From Brucella daejeonensis (GTDB lineage: Bacteria; Pseudomonadota; Alphaproteobacteria; Rhizobiales; Rhizobiaceae), in assembly GCF_014199265.1 (NCBI RefSeq), contig NZ_JACIJG010000010.1, positions 62,001 to 126,000 of the forward strand: a DNA stretch of 64,000 nt, given 5' to 3'. A program made the position numbers and the translations under genes. The number at the start of each line of letters is the position of its first letter. Position 1 is the first letter of the stretch. Below, piece by piece: positions 47,535 to 58,414 of the stretch. The notes beneath the pieces are model-generated. The model was not told the origin of the DNA and searched no databases. It was given only the letters and a program-made list of their open reading frames with translations.

Positions 47535-50154
47535 TGACGATCCTTTGCGGCACCACGATAACCTTCTTCGGCGAGCCCCCGTTGAGCGCAGCCTTGACGA
47601 AGTCAAGTGCGAGCACCGCCTGCTGGATGCTAGCTTGATCAGCGTCGCGCGCGATTGTCAAATCCCCGCGCTTCTTGCCGTTGATCTGCACCGGCAGAAC
47701 GATCTCGTTTTCCACTACCAGAGCCGGATCGAAAACCGGCCAGGCACTGCGGGCAACCAGCGTTTCCTTGCCGCCGATCCTGCCGCCCAGCGCTGCGAGG
47801 CACTGTTCGGCCAGGTGCGGCATCATCGGCGCCAGCATCATGACCAGCATTTCGGTCGCTTCACGCAGGGCAGCCTTCAATTCGTCGTCGGCCTTGCCCG
47901 CCGCGACCGCCTGAAGCGGAGCCGCGACCGTGTTGACCAGTTCGTAAAGACGCGCCACGCCACGGTTGAAGGCGAGCTTTTCGATATCGTCGCCGACGGC
48001 TTTCACCGCCTTGTGCGCGGCCTTGGAAACGGCCAGCGCCTCGCCGCCGGTTCCGGCTTTCGGCGCCACGTCCTTCAGCGCGTCAGAGGCTTCCGAAATC
48101 AGGCGCCAGACGCGCTGCACGAAACGATGCGCGCCTTCCGCGCCCGCTTCCGTCCAGATCACATCACGTTCCGGCGGCGAATCGGACAGCATGAACCAGC
48201 GGGCCGTATCCGCGCCGTAAGACGCGATGATGTCGTCGGGATCGACCACATTCTTCTTCGACTTCGACATTTTTTCAATCGAGCCGATTTCAACCGGCGC
48301 GCCGCCGTCGAGCATGGTCGCCGCGCGCTTGCCGTCCACTTCCTCGATGCGGATATCGGCGGGCGCCACCCACTGGCCGTTGGCCTTGTAGGTTTCGTGC
48401 ACCACCATGCCTTGCGTGAACAGGCCCTTGAACGGCTCATCGATGCCGACATGACCGGCAACCTTCATCGCGCGGGTGAAGAAGCGCGAATAAAGAAGAT
48501 GCAGGATCGCATGTTCGATGCCGCCGATATACTGATCGACCGGCAGCCAGCGGTCGGCAACCTTGCGATCCGTCGGCTCGTTTTCCCACGGCGCGGTGAA
48601 GCGCGCATAATACCAGGACGAATCGACGAATGTATCCATCGTGTCCGTCTCGCGCCGCGCATCGCCGCCGCATTTCGGGCACTTCACGTGACGCCAGGTC
48701 GCGTGACGGTCGAGCGGATTGCCCGGACGGTCGAATTCCACGTCATCGGGCAACTTGACCGGCAGATCGGCGCGCGGCACCGGATTGACGCCGCAAGCCT
48801 CGCAATGGATCATCGGGATCGGGCAGCCCCAATAGCGCTGGCGCGAAATGCCCCAGTCGCGCAGGCGGAACTGAACCTTGCGCTCAGCCTGCGGGCGATT
48901 GCCGAGACTGCTCTTTTCCAGCCGGTTCGCCACTTCATCGAAGGCCGCTTCCGGCGTCATGCCGTCGAGGAAGCGCGAATTGATCATCACGCCATCGTCG
49001 GTATAGGCCGTGTCGCCAATGCTGAAACCTGCCGCGTCCTCACCCTTGGGCAGAACCACCGGCGTGACCTTGAGGCCGTATTTATTGGCAAAATCCAGGT
49101 CGCGCTGATCGTGCGCCGGGCAGCCGAACACCGCGCCCGTGCCATATTCCATCAGCACGAAATTGGCGACGTAAAGCGGCAGTTCCCAATTGTCATCGAA
49201 CGGATGCTTGACCTTGACGCCGGTGTCGAAGCCCTTCTTTTCAGCCGTTTCGAGCGCGGCCAGGGACGTGCCCTGCTGATGGCACTCGTCGATGAAGCCG
49301 GTAAGATCGGCATTGTTTTCGGCAAGCTTCTTCGCCAGCGGATGATCGGCGGAAATGGCCACGAAAGCCGCGCCGAACAGCGTATCCGGGCGGGTGGTGT
49401 AGACTTCCACTTCCGAGAAACCGGCAGGCGCGGTCTGGCCGTCGAGCGCGAAACGCACCTGCAAGCCTTCCGACTTGCCGATCCAGTTCTTCTGCATGAC
49501 CCGGACTTTTTCCGGCCACTGGTCGAGCGTGTCGAGACCGGCCAGCAGTTCCTCGTTGAAATCGGTGATCTTGAAGAACCATTGCGTCAGTTCACGCTGT
49601 TCGACCAGCGCGCCCGAGCGCCAGCCGCGACCGTCCACCACCTGCTCATTGGCAAGCACGGTATTGTCGACCGGGTCCCAGTTGACCTTGGAGGTCTTGC
49701 GCGTCACCAGACCCTTTTCATAAAGGTCGATGAACAGCATCTGCTGGCGGTGATAATAATCCACATCACAGGTTGCGAATTCACGCGACCAGTCGAGCGA
49801 CAGGCCCATCGATTTCAGCTGGCTGCGCATCGTGGCGATGTTCTGATAGGTCCATTCCTTGGGATGCACCTTGTTCTGCATCGCCGCGTTTTCCGCAGGC
49901 ATGCCGAAGGCGTCCCAGCCCATCGGGTGCAACACGTTGAAACCCTTGGCGCGCTTGTAGCGGGCAACGACATCGCCCATCGCATAGTTGCGCACATGGC
50001 CCATATGGATGCGCCCCGAAGGATAGGGGAACATTTCGAGCACGTAATATTTCTCGCGGGGATCACTGTTATCTGTTTTAAAAGTCTGGTTTTCGTCCCA
50101 GATCTTCTGCCAGTGCGCTTCCGCCACGCGCGGATTATAACGTTCGGATGCCAT
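47521..50154 (-). CDS. leuS: Leucyl-tRNA synthetase
   Basis: The enzyme of 877 residues charges tRNA-Leu. The HIGH-type motif is [15 protein letters not shown] near 40-54 and the KMSKS motif is [12 protein letters not shown] near 630. The editing domain lies between, with [15 protein letters not shown] 50154 gives [16 protein letters not shown], the remembered Brucella length; the frame continues 22 codons further upstream without family resemblance. It is divergent from the YggS gene and is followed by lptE in the same transcript. Confidence 0.98.
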   Translation of the reverse strand: MASERYNPRVAEAHWQKIWDENQTFKTDNSDPREKYYVLEMFPYPSGRIHMGHVRNYAMGDVVARYKRAKGFNVLHPMGWDAFGMPAENAAMQNKVHPKEWTYQNIATMRSQLKSMGLSLDWSREFATCDVDYYHRQQMLFIDLYEKGLVTRKTSKVNWDPVDNTVLANEQVVDGRGWRSGALVEQRELTQWFFKITDFNEELLAGLDTLDQWPEKVRVMQKNWIGKSEGLQVRFALDGQTAPAGFSEVEVYTTRPDTLFGAAFVAISADHPLAKKLAENNADLTGFIDECHQQGTSLAALETAEKKGFDTGVKVKHPFDDNWELPLYVANFVLMEYGTGAVFGCPAHDQRDLDFANKYGLKVTPVVLPKGEDAAGFSIGDTAYTDDGVMINSRFLDGMTPEAAFDEVANRLEKSSLGNRPQAERKVQFRLRDWGISRQRYWGCPIPMIHCEACGVNPVPRADLPVKLPDDVEFDRPGNPLDRHATWRHVKCPKCGGDARRETDTMDTFVDSSWYYARFTAPWENEPTDRKVADRWLPVDQYIGGIEHAILHLLYSRFFTRAMKVAGHVGIDEPFKGLFTQGMVVHETYKANGQWVAPADIRIEEVDGKRAATMLDGGAPVEIGSIEKMSKSKKNVVDPDDIIASYGADTARWFMLSDSPPERDVIWTEAGAEGAHRFVQRVWRLISEASDALKDVAPKAGTGGEALAVSKAAHKAVKAVGDDIEKLAFNRGVARLYELVNTVAAPLQAVAAGKADDELKAALREATEMLVMMLAPMMPHLAEQCLAALGGRIGGKETLVARSAWPVFDPALVVENEIVLPVQINGKKRGDLTIARDADQASIQQAVLALDFVKAALNGGSPKKVIVVPQRIVNVVA

Positions 50155-50275
50155 GAGCGTATTTACTCGTACGAAGGTGATGCAATAAGGAGAGTCGATA
50201 GTTATGGCGACCTTCACCACGTATTGGCGGGAGCGTCAAGTTTTTGCGGATGAAAAGCCTGAAAGCGAGGGTTCC

Positions 50276-50950
50276 ATGTCTGATGTCGTAGCCAATCTCA
50301 ACACGGTCAAGACTGCAATCGCCAATGCCGAAAAGGAATCGCACCGCAGGCAAGGCTCGGTCACGCTCGTCGCCGTGTCGAAAACCTTCGATGCGGATGC
50401 CATCCGCCCCGCCCTCGACGCGGGCCAGCGCGTCTTCGGTGAAAACCGCGTGCAGGAAGCCCAAGGCAAGTGGCCGGAACTGCGTGAAGATTATGCCGGT
50501 ATTGAACTGCACCTCATAGGCCCGCTGCAATCCAACAAGGCCGCCGATGCCGTCGTCCTTTTCGATGTCATCGAAACCGTGGACCGCGAAAAGATCGCCG
50601 CGACCTTGGCCGCCGAAATCAAAAAGCAGGGCAAAAGCCCGAAGCTCTATGTGCAGGTGAATACCGGGCTTGAAGAGCAGAAGGCCGGCATTGCTCCGAA
50701 GGAAGCCGTCGCCTTTGTCGAGCGCTGCCGCAAGGAACATGGCCTCGCCATCGAAGGGCTGATGTGCATTCCGCCCGCCGACGAAAATCCGGGGCCGCAT
50801 TTCGCGCTTCTGGAAAAGCTTGCGCGCGAGGCGGGCGTCGAAAAGCTCTCCATGGGCATGTCCGACGACTATGAAACCGCCGTCGGCTTCGGTGCGACCT
50901 CGGTGCGCGTTGGTTCGGCCATCTTCGGCGGGCGCAGCTATCCAACCTGA
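50276..50950 (+). CDS. PLP homeostasis protein, YggS family
   Basis: This 224-residue PLP-binding barrel protein is not itself known to catalyse a reaction; it controls vitamin B6 and amino-acid balance. The PLP Lys is in LVAVSKTFDADAIRPALDAG, followed by FGENRVQEAQGKW, HLIGPLQSNK and SMGMSDDYETAVGFGATSVRVGSAIFG. ATG 50276 (MSDVVANLNTV) is used because GAGGG lies just upstream; an ATG at 50204 would add 24 residues unlike the family. It is divergent from leuS. Confidence 0.92.
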   Translation: MSDVVANLNTVKTAIANAEKESHRRQGSVTLVAVSKTFDADAIRPALDAGQRVFGENRVQEAQGKWPELREDYAGIELHLIGPLQSNKAADAVVLFDVIETVDREKIAATLAAEIKKQGKSPKLYVQVNTGLEEQKAGIAPKEAVAFVERCRKEHGLAIEGLMCIPPADENPGPHFALLEKLAREAGVEKLSMGMSDDYETAVGFGATSVRVGSAIFGGRSYPT

Positions 50951-50965
50951 CTGTATGCCCGCCTT

Positions 50966-51253
50966 TCAGTGCAGGACGACCTCGCCCTGCACATTGCGCC
51001 AGTCCGATGGACCAAGCAGGCGGCAATGCGTGTAGCTGACGGAATGCAGCGGTCCTTCGATCTCGCGCTGCCAGAATTCCAGAAAATGACACAGCACCGG
51101 AAATTCCGGCGCGAGATCGTAATCCTGCCAGACAAAAAGCTGGATGAGATGCGGATGATCCGGCAGGTGATAGAACAGTTTCGCCGTGGTCAGGCCGTAA
51201 CCGGCGAGTTGCAGTTCGAAAGCGGATTTCAAATTCAAAGCGGACGTCGTCAT
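50966..51253 (-). CDS. usg: Usg family protein
   Basis: A 95-residue protein of the Usg family of alphaproteobacteria, recognisable from QLAGYGLTTAKLFYHLPDHPHLIQLFVWQDYDLAPEFPVLCHFLEFWQREIEGPLHSV. The family is small, soluble and of unknown function; the name came from its position near trp genes in some species, but no trp gene is present here. It is convergent with the YggS gene, 15 bases apart. Confidence 0.85.
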   Translation of the reverse strand: MTTSALNLKSAFELQLAGYGLTTAKLFYHLPDHPHLIQLFVWQDYDLAPEFPVLCHFLEFWQREIEGPLHSVSYTHCRLLGPSDWRNVQGEVVLH

Positions 51254-51585
51254 GGCGATTTCCCCTTTTTGTGAAGAGCCATATTGTCAGGCTCCTGAAT
51301 AAGAGATAATCGTCTTGAATAGTTTTTAAACAGTAAAAACAATATATTAGCAACAATCTCGATCGAGTGCTGCCAGTCCGCCCCGAAGATTGTGCGTCAT
51401 TGTGGAACATGGACGCGCCGATTGTCTAATTTACCTTGCCGGCAATGGACGGTAGACAAGGCACCCGATGGCCTTGCTTTCGCGGCGGGCCGTTTCATCC
51501 GGCGGGAGGTGCCGGGCATTTTTGGGTGCATTTATGCGAACGGAATCTTGCCGTCCGGCTCGCGGAAATGCTGAAGGAGGACATC
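51254..51585. other. Intergenic region between usg and acsA
   Basis: This 332-base divergent region has no supported gene. An AT-rich block at 51300-51355 (TTTTTAAACAGTAAAAACAA) probably carries promoters in both directions, but no hexamer pair is convincing. The acsA frame stays open back to 51436 without family resemblance. Confidence 0.5.
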
Positions 51586-53541
51586 ATGTCGGAAAAGCTT
51601 TACCCGGTGCTGGCCGAGGCGAAGAAGAACACGCTCATCGACGACGCAACCTATCTCGACTGGTATCAGGAGAGCGTGACCGATCCGGACGGATTCTGGG
51701 CAAAGCATGGCCGGCGTATCGACTGGTTCAAGCCGTTTACCAAGGTCAAGAATACGAGCTTCGACGGCGACGTTTCGATCAAGTGGTACGAAGACGGCGT
51801 CACCAATGTTTCCTATAATTGCATCGACCGCCATCTGAAGAGCCGCGGCGACAAGGTCGCCCTCATCTGGGAAGGCGACAATCCCTATATCGACAAGAAG
51901 ATCACCTATCGCGAGCTATATGAAAATGTCTGCCGCATGGCGAATGTGCTGAAGAAGCACGGCGTCAAGAAGGGCGACCGCGTCACGATCTACCTGCCGA
52001 TGATCCCGGAAGCCGCTTACGCCATGCTCGCCTGCGCGCGCATCGGCGCTGTGCATTCCGTGGTCTTTGCCGGCTTCTCGCCGGAAGCGCTCGCGGGCCG
52101 CATTGTCGATTGCGAATCCACCTTCGTGATTACCGCCGATGAAGGCGTGCGCGGCGGCAAGCCGGTCGCGCTGAAGGAAAACACCGACACGGCCATCGAC
52201 ATTGCCGCCAAGCAATATGTCCTGGTCAACAAGGTGCTGGTCGTGCGCCGCACCGGCGGCAAGGTGAGCTGGGGCCGCGGTCGCGACCTGTGGTATCATC
52301 AGGAAGTCGCCACGGTCGAGGCGACCTGCGAGCCGGAGCCGATGAACGCGGAAGACCCGCTCTTCATCCTCTATACGTCCGGCTCCACCGGCAAGCCGAA
52401 AGGCGTGCTGCACACCACGGGCGGCTATCTCGTCTATGCCTCCATGACCCATCAATATGTCTTCGACTATCATGATGGCGACGTCTACTGGTGCACGGCG
52501 GATGTGGGCTGGGTAACGGGTCACTCCTATATCGTCTATGGACCGCTCGCCAATGGCGCGACGTCGCTGATGTTCGAGGGTGTGCCGAATTTCCCCGATC
52601 AGGGTCGTTTCTGGGAAGTGGTGGACAAGCACCACGTCAATATCTTCTACACCGCGCCAACCGCCATTCGCGCGCTGATGGGCGCTGGCGACGAGTTCGT
52701 CACGCGCTCCTCGCGCTCCTCGCTGCGGCTACTCGGCTCCGTGGGCGAGCCGATCAACCCGGAAGCCTGGGAATGGTATTACAATGTCGTGGGCGACCAG
52801 AAGTCGCCGATCGTCGACACCTGGTGGCAGACGGAAACCGGCGGCATCCTCATCACGCCGCTGCCGGGCGCGACCGACCTCAAGCCCGGTTCCGCCACGC
52901 GTCCCTTCTTCGGCATCAAGCCGGAGCTGGTGGACGGCGAAGGCAATGTGATCGACGGCGCATCGGACGGCAATCTGTGCATCACCGATAGCTGGCCGGG
53001 CCAGATGCGCACGCTTTACGGCGATCACCAGCGCTTCATCGAGGCTTACTTCTCCACCTACAAGGGCAAGTATTTCACCGGCGACGGCTGCCGCCGCGAC
53101 GAAGACGGCTATTACTGGATCACCGGCCGCGTCGATGACGTCTTGAACATTTCCGGCCACCGTCTCGGCACGGCGGAAATCGAATCGGCGCTTGTCTCGC
53201 ACCATTCGGTTTCGGAAGCCGCCGTTGTCGGCTATCCGCATCCGATCAAGGGACAGGGCATCTATTGCTATGTCACGCTGATGACCGGAGCGGACGCGCA
53301 GGACGCCGACGAACTGCGCAAGGAACTGACCCAGCACGTGCGCAAGGAAATCGGTCCCATCGCCACACCGGACAAGCTCCAGTTCGCGCCGGGCCTGCCG
53401 AAAACCCGTTCGGGCAAGATCATGCGGCGTATCCTGCGCAAGATCGCCGAGGACGATTTCGGCGCGTTGGGCGACACCTCGACGCTTGCCGATCCAGGTG
53501 TGGTGGACGACCTGATCCAAAACCGCCAGAACAAGCTGTAA
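51586..53541 (+). CDS. acsA: Acetyl-coenzyme A synthetase
   Basis: The enzyme activates acetate to acetyl-CoA through acetyl-AMP. The 651-residue protein has the AMP-binding loop [29 protein letters not shown], and the C-terminal TRSGKIMRR, where the Lys is normally regulated by acetylation. ATG 51586 follows AAGGAGG by six bases. It is monocistronic, closed by a strong terminator, and supplies acetyl-CoA to the pathways represented by the thiolase and BdhA. Confidence 0.98.
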   Translation: MSEKLYPVLAEAKKNTLIDDATYLDWYQESVTDPDGFWAKHGRRIDWFKPFTKVKNTSFDGDVSIKWYEDGVTNVSYNCIDRHLKSRGDKVALIWEGDNPYIDKKITYRELYENVCRMANVLKKHGVKKGDRVTIYLPMIPEAAYAMLACARIGAVHSVVFAGFSPEALAGRIVDCESTFVITADEGVRGGKPVALKENTDTAIDIAAKQYVLVNKVLVVRRTGGKVSWGRGRDLWYHQEVATVEATCEPEPMNAEDPLFILYTSGSTGKPKGVLHTTGGYLVYASMTHQYVFDYHDGDVYWCTADVGWVTGHSYIVYGPLANGATSLMFEGVPNFPDQGRFWEVVDKHHVNIFYTAPTAIRALMGAGDEFVTRSSRSSLRLLGSVGEPINPEAWEWYYNVVGDQKSPIVDTWWQTETGGILITPLPGATDLKPGSATRPFFGIKPELVDGEGNVIDGASDGNLCITDSWPGQMRTLYGDHQRFIEAYFSTYKGKYFTGDGCRRDEDGYYWITGRVDDVLNISGHRLGTAEIESALVSHHSVSEAAVVGYPHPIKGQGIYCYVTLMTGADAQDADELRKELTQHVRKEIGPIATPDKLQFAPGLPKTRSGKIMRRILRKIAEDDFGALGDTSTLADPGVVDDLIQNRQNKL

Positions 53542-53545
53542 CGCG

Positions 53546-53576
53546 AAAAGGCCGGGAATTTCCCGGCCTTTTGTTT
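53546..53576 (+). terminator. Terminator of acsA
   Basis: AAAAGGCCGGGAA faces TTCCCGGCCTTTT with almost no loop, followed by GTTTT, four bases after the acsA stop. Confidence 0.92.
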
Positions 53577-53591
53577 TCCGGCACGAGCGCC

Positions 53592-53733
53592 AAAGTTTGG
53601 TAAGATTTTCGTCCTGCTGAGACGAAAATCGTGATCTTTGAGAACCGGAGCGGAGTGTACTTCAGTACATGAGCACCGGAAGCGCAAAAGAGCGCGATTT
53701 GCAGGCCAGCAGGGCGGAAATATCCCAAACTTT
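53592..53733. repeat. Bru-RS-like long palindromic element at the 3' end of the sdhAF4-like gene
   Basis: AAAGTTTGG at the left pairs with CCAAACTTT at the right. TTCGTCCTGCTG faces CAGCAGGGCGGAA, and ACCGGAGCGGAGTGTAC faces GTACATGAGCACCGG in the middle. The last base of the element touches the stop codon of the 53734 gene. Confidence 0.8.
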
Positions 53734-53967
53734 TCAGAAGTCGATCGTCCGCCCCTTGATCTCCCAGTCGCCGAAACGCGCGGGATCCTTGCCACCGCGA
53801 CCGCCAATCTCGCGCGGCGCTTGCGCTTCTTTTTCGGCGGCGCGGCGTTCTTCGGCTTCCTTCAGCGCGCGCTGGGCAGCCGGAGGCAGATCGTCAAATT
53901 TGCGCGGCGCGGCGTTCTCGTCGATGTCGGTTGCGTTGAGTTTATCGGTCATCCGCTTAGGTTCCAT
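53734..53967 (-). CDS. DUF1674 / succinate dehydrogenase assembly factor 4-like protein
   Basis: A 77-residue protein ending in the family signature GGKDPARFGDWEIKGRTIDF, matching SdhAF4, which protects flavinated SdhA during assembly of complex II. The N-terminal part is charged and probably disordered (EAEERRAAEKEAQ). Starts are possible at ATG 53967 and ATG 53952 (MTDKLN); neither has a strong ribosome site and the first is listed. No sdh genes are nearby. Function is inferred from the eukaryotic and bacterial homologues. Confidence 0.85.
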   Translation of the reverse strand: MEPKRMTDKLNATDIDENAAPRKFDDLPPAAQRALKEAEERRAAEKEAQAPREIGGRGGKDPARFGDWEIKGRTIDF

Positions 53968-54068
53968 TATTGAAGCGCAGGCTTTTGATACCCATCATAT
54001 AGGCAGGAATAGTAGGGACGCAAAACCCCGTTTGAGATAAACTCCCGCTGACTTGGAGACCGCCACGG

Positions 54069-55034
54069 ATGAATATGACCAAAACTGCCATGCTGATCGC
54101 GCTCATGACGGTCATGTTCATGAGCATCGGCTATTTGCTGGGCGGCGGAGGCGGCATGATGATCGCGCTTGCGATCGCCGTGGCCATGAACCTGTTCGGC
54201 TACTGGAATTCCGACAAGATGGTCCTGCGCATGTATAATGCGCAGCAAGTGGACGAGCGCAGCGCCCCCGACTACTACCGCATGGTGAGCGGTCTCGCCG
54301 CCAATGCCGGCCTGCCGATGCCGAAAGTCTATATCATCCACGAAGACCAGCCCAATGCCTTTGCCACCGGGCGCAACCCGGAAAACGCCGCCGTTGCCGC
54401 CACGACCGGCCTTCTCAATCGCCTGACGCCGGAGGAAGTGGCGGGCGTGATGGCGCATGAACTGGCCCACGTCCAGAACCGCGACACGCTGACCATGACC
54501 ATCGTGGCGACGCTTGCCGGCGCCATTTCCATGCTCGGCAATTTCGCCTTCTTCCTGGGCGGCAACCGCGAGAACGGCAACGGCATCATGGGCGTGGTCG
54601 GCACCCTCCTCGCCATGATCGTCGCCCCCTTTGCCGCCATGATCGTGCAGATGGCCGTCAGCCGCACCCGCGAATATGCCGCCGACAGGCGCGGCGCGGA
54701 AATCTGCGGCAATCCGCTATGGCTTTCCACCGCGCTGAACAAGATCGCGCGCAGCGCCAAGGTCATCCCGAACGAAGAGGCCGAACACAATCCGGCAACC
54801 GCCCATATGTTCATCATCAATCCGTTGAGCGGGCGCGGCGCGGACAGTCTTTTTTCGACCCATCCCGACACGGACAACCGCATCGCGGCACTCGAACAGC
54901 TTGCCGCCGAAATGGGCATCCGCTCCGCCGGTGCGGCATCGCGCGCATCTGCCCCTTCCCAAAACAGTGGGCCATGGGGTAATGCAGGCGGCAACAACAA
55001 TGGCGGTTCGGGCTTTCGGGGCCCATGGTCGTAG
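54069..55034 (+). CDS. htpX: Heat-shock membrane metalloprotease HtpX
   Basis: This inner-membrane M48 protease removes damaged membrane proteins. Two N-terminal hydrophobic segments precede the catalytic [17 protein letters not shown] (zinc histidines near 132 and 136). Two more segments follow, and the third ligand is in [15 protein letters not shown]. The 321-residue protein ends in a Gly/Asn-rich tail ([19 protein letters not shown]). ATG 54069 has a GGAG about 12 bases upstream. The RsmB gene begins 15 bases after its stop, so they are likely one operon. Confidence 0.96.
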   Translation: MNMTKTAMLIALMTVMFMSIGYLLGGGGGMMIALAIAVAMNLFGYWNSDKMVLRMYNAQQVDERSAPDYYRMVSGLAANAGLPMPKVYIIHEDQPNAFATGRNPENAAVAATTGLLNRLTPEEVAGVMAHELAHVQNRDTLTMTIVATLAGAISMLGNFAFFLGGNRENGNGIMGVVGTLLAMIVAPFAAMIVQMAVSRTREYAADRRGAEICGNPLWLSTALNKIARSAKVIPNEEAEHNPATAHMFIINPLSGRGADSLFSTHPDTDNRIAALEQLAAEMGIRSAGAASRASAPSQNSGPWGNAGGNNNGGSGFRGPWS

Positions 55035-55049
55035 ATAAAGTAGAATAGT

Positions 55050-56441
55050 GTGAACGATAAAAAGCCTGCACCGCGGCGCGGAAACAAAAAGCCGCAAGCA
55101 CAAAACAATGTCGCGGATCGCCCCGGTCTGGCAGCGCGTTTATGCGCCGCGCGCCTGCTCGGCGCGGTGATCGAGAAGAAGACGTCGCTCGACGGCCTGA
55201 CCGACAATGTCCACGGCCACCCGCAATATCTGGCGCTGGAGCCGCGTGACCGCGCACTGGTTCGCGCCATCCTCGGCGCGAGCTTGCGCAATCGCGGCGC
55301 CATCGAGCGCGCGATCGACAAGCGCCTCGACAGGCCCCTGCCGGAAAACGCCGTTGCGCTGAAACATCTTCTGCATGTGGCGGTGGCGCAGATATTCTAT
55401 CTCGACCTGCCCGATCATTCGGCGGTCGATCTGGCGGTGGAAGCCGCCAGCAGCGACCCGCGCAACCGCAAATATGCCGGTCTCGTCAACGCCCTTCTGC
55501 GTCGCCTTTCGCGCAACAAGGAACGCGCGCTGGCGCACACGTTAGAACCGGAACGCAATGTGCCGGACTGGTTTGCCAAAAGCATCGCGGACGCCTATGG
55601 CGCGGAAAAGGCCGCTGCCATTTTTGCCATGCACGCCTATGAACCGCCCATCGACTTCACCGTGAAGGGCGACCCGGAAGGCTGGGCCGAAAAACTCGGC
55701 GGAGTGGCGCTTCCCAACGGCTCGGTACGCCTGCAAACCATCGAAGGCAATCTCACCGACCTGCCCGGCTTTGCCGAAGGCGACTGGTGGGTGCAGGATG
55801 CCGCCGCCAGCCTGCCCGCCCGCCTGTTGGGCGATATCGAGGGCAAGCGGGTCGCAGACCTTTGCGCCGCCCCCGGCGGCAAGACGGCGCAGCTTGTGCT
55901 TCAGGGCGCGGACGTGACCGCGCTCGACCTTTCCGAAAACCGCCTGAAGCGTCTCAACGGCAATCTGGAACGGCTGGGCTTCAAGGCCAAGACCGTCGCG
56001 ACCAACCTGATGGACTTCGAACCGGACGAATTGTTCGACGCGGTGCTGCTCGATGCGCCCTGCTCTTCCACCGGTACGGTGCGCCGCCACCCCGACGTGC
56101 CATGGACAAAAACACCGGAAGACATCGCCAAACTTGCCGACCTTCAGGGCAGGCTTCTCGCCCATGCGGCGACCTTGGTGAAGCCCGGCGGCGTGATCGT
56201 CTTTTCCAATTGCTCGCTGCACCCGCTCGAAGGCGAGGAAATGGCGCGCAAGGCGGACGAGAATCCGCTTCTGGAAACCGACCCGATCACGGAGCGCGAC
56301 TGCCCCGGTCTGGACGGACTGGTGACGTCGGAAGGCTATCTGCGATCCACGCCTGCCGACCTGCCAGCCGAACGCTTTGGCGGCAATCCGCATATGGCCG
56401 GCATGGACGGCTTCTTCGCCGCCCGCTTCAAGCGCGTATAG
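55050..56441 (+). CDS. rsmB: RsmB-like 16S rRNA (cytosine-5) methyltransferase
   Basis: A NusB-like RNA-binding domain at residues 30-160 (ARLCAARLLGAVIEKKTSLDG) is joined to an m5C methyltransferase. The SAM site is DLCAAPGGKTAQL, the catalytic Cys is in DAPCSSTGTVRRHPD, and the second cysteine in FSNCSLHPLEGE. The 463 residues fit the RsmB/Sun family, which methylates C967 of 16S rRNA in E. coli. The start is GTG 55050, 15 bases after htpX. The order htpX-rsmB-heparinase-purH recurs in Rhizobiales as I recall. Confidence 0.93.
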   Translation: MNDKKPAPRRGNKKPQAQNNVADRPGLAARLCAARLLGAVIEKKTSLDGLTDNVHGHPQYLALEPRDRALVRAILGASLRNRGAIERAIDKRLDRPLPENAVALKHLLHVAVAQIFYLDLPDHSAVDLAVEAASSDPRNRKYAGLVNALLRRLSRNKERALAHTLEPERNVPDWFAKSIADAYGAEKAAAIFAMHAYEPPIDFTVKGDPEGWAEKLGGVALPNGSVRLQTIEGNLTDLPGFAEGDWWVQDAAASLPARLLGDIEGKRVADLCAAPGGKTAQLVLQGADVTALDLSENRLKRLNGNLERLGFKAKTVATNLMDFEPDELFDAVLLDAPCSSTGTVRRHPDVPWTKTPEDIAKLADLQGRLLAHAATLVKPGGVIVFSNCSLHPLEGEEMARKADENPLLETDPITERDCPGLDGLVTSEGYLRSTPADLPAERFGGNPHMAGMDGFFAARFKRV

Positions 56442-56565
56442 CAATCGCCGATAAATTAGTAAAATTGCCATAACGGGTCGCAATACCCGTTATGGTTAAC
56501 GCTCGATTCACCATTTCGGTACAATTGTATCAAGGGACACCGGCTGTTCGAATGGCCGCAGAATA

Positions 56566-58308
56566 ATGACAGACAATACGGAGAAAGACCGGGTGGCAGT
56601 CGCCCTCAGCGAAACCCCGCACCTGTGGGGACTGGCCGTTGCACAGGCCTGGCGCAAATTCAGCCGCCGCCTGCGCATGGGGCCGCTTTATCGCTGGCGC
56701 TTCACCGGCTTTACGCCCGATCGCATCCTGATCGCGCCGCCCGATCTGCGTGTCGCGGACCCGCAGCTTGCGCAGGAGTTCTACCACGGCCGCTTCGCGC
56801 TCGCCGGCCGTCTTGTCGAAACCGGCGGATTGTCGCCTTTCGCCGTCGAGCCGCCAACGCCCGAATGGGAAGCGGCACTTCACAGTTTCGGCTGGCTGCG
56901 CCATCTCAAAAGCGCTCATAGCGAGCTTGCCACCGCCAATGCGCGCGCGCTTGTCGATGACTGGATGCGCATGTTCGGCAAGCGCATCGGCGGTCTCGCC
57001 TGGTCGCCGGAAGTGACCGCCCAGCGCATCATCGCCTGGCTCCAGCATTCGAACCTCATCCTGTCGGGCGCGGAACTGCCCGCCTATCGCAAGTTCATGC
57101 GCTCGCTCGCCATGCAGGTGCGCTATCTGCGCACGGTCGCCGCCGCCATGGACGATGGCGAGGAACGCCTGCGCGCCCGCATCGCACTCGCCTTCGCGGC
57201 TCTGGCGCTCCCCGTTTCGCCGCCCACGGCGCGCGCCGCGCGGCGCAATCTCGAATATGAACTCAAGCGCCAGATCCTGCCCGACGGCGGGCATATCTCG
57301 CGCAATCCCGTCACTGTCCTGGAACTTTTGGCCGACCTCCTGCCGCTGCGCCAGACCTATGCCAACGGCACCGAAGCGCCGCCGAAAGCGCTGATCGAAG
57401 CCGTCGAGCGCATGTTGCCCGCGCTGCGCTTCTTCCGTCATCAGGATGGCAGTCTCGCCCTTTTCAACGGCGTTGGCCCCACCATGCCGGAGCGCATCAT
57501 TTCGGTGCTGCGCCACGACGAAACCGCCGGATCGCCGCTGACGCACGCGCCCTATTCCGGTTATGAGCGCCTTTCCATGGGCTCGACCACCATCATCGCC
57601 GATACGGGCCTGCCGCCGCCGGTCACCGCATCGCGGGACGCCCATGCCGGTTGCCTCGCCTTCGAAATGTCCTCCGGACGCCAGCGCTATATCGTCAATT
57701 CCGGCATCGACCGTTTCGGCCCGCCGGAATTTCGTCCGTTGGGGCGCTCGACAGCGGCCCATTCCACCGCCACGATCAACGACACATCCTCATGCCGCTT
57801 CAGCCTCAATGCCGGTCTTTCCAACATGATCGGCACACCGATCATTGCAGGCCCGACCCGCGTGCAGCGCGACCGGATCGAGGAAATGGGGCGGCAGGGT
57901 TTCGTTGCCAGCCATGACGGCTATGCGCGCCTGTTCGGCATCTATCATGAGCGCCGCGTCGTGCTTTCGCACAATGGCAGTGTCATTCAGGGCGCGGATC
58001 GCTTCTATCGCGGCGATGGCCGCTCGCTCAAGGCGAACGGACGCGACAATATTGCCGTCCGCTTCCATGTTCACCCGTCGGTCGATATTTCCTTCGATGA
58101 AAACGGGCTGATCATTCTGTCGGCGGATCGCGACGATACCTGGGTCTTTTCCTGTTTCGAGGTGGCGCCGCAGCTTGAGGATTCCATCTTCTTCGCGGGC
58201 TTCCGTGGCCCGGTGACGTCGAAGCAGATCGTGCTCTCCTTCCCGGCCTCCGAACTGCCGGAAGTGAACTGGCAATTCAGCCGCGTCGCGCTCGGCAGTT
58301 ACGTATAA
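56566..58308 (+). CDS. Heparinase II/III family protein
   Basis: The 580-residue protein has an alpha/alpha toroid N-terminal half (WSPEVTAQRIIAWLQHSNLI, ELKRQILPDGGHISRNPVTVLELLADLLPLRQTY) and a beta-sandwich C-terminal half (GYERLSMGSTTIIADTGLPPP, HSTATINDTSSC) of the heparinase II/III polysaccharide lyase family. No signal peptide is visible, so an extracellular lyase role is doubtful; in Rhizobiales this gene is a conserved neighbour of purH. The true substrate is unknown. ATG 56566 lies 125 bases after rsmB. Confidence 0.87.
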   Translation: MTDNTEKDRVAVALSETPHLWGLAVAQAWRKFSRRLRMGPLYRWRFTGFTPDRILIAPPDLRVADPQLAQEFYHGRFALAGRLVETGGLSPFAVEPPTPEWEAALHSFGWLRHLKSAHSELATANARALVDDWMRMFGKRIGGLAWSPEVTAQRIIAWLQHSNLILSGAELPAYRKFMRSLAMQVRYLRTVAAAMDDGEERLRARIALAFAALALPVSPPTARAARRNLEYELKRQILPDGGHISRNPVTVLELLADLLPLRQTYANGTEAPPKALIEAVERMLPALRFFRHQDGSLALFNGVGPTMPERIISVLRHDETAGSPLTHAPYSGYERLSMGSTTIIADTGLPPPVTASRDAHAGCLAFEMSSGRQRYIVNSGIDRFGPPEFRPLGRSTAAHSTATINDTSSCRFSLNAGLSNMIGTPIIAGPTRVQRDRIEEMGRQGFVASHDGYARLFGIYHERRVVLSHNGSVIQGADRFYRGDGRSLKANGRDNIAVRFHVHPSVDISFDENGLIILSADRDDTWVFSCFEVAPQLEDSIFFAGFRGPVTSKQIVLSFPASELPEVNWQFSRVALGSYV

Positions 58309-58414
58309 AGTTCAAATCGGTCTTTTACGGTAGGATTCTCGGCGCGCCTGTGTTAGGGCGAGCCGTCCACTTTCCTGAACGCATCCGTTTCAGCAACGAA
58401 GAGACCAACTCCCT

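Noticed and set aside
47443-50253. Long open frame on the plus strand, antisense to leuS (over 900 codons)
   Set aside because: Its translation is rich in Arg, His and Asp with no recognisable motif. It mirrors the leuS codons in a GC-rich genome and is a shadow frame.
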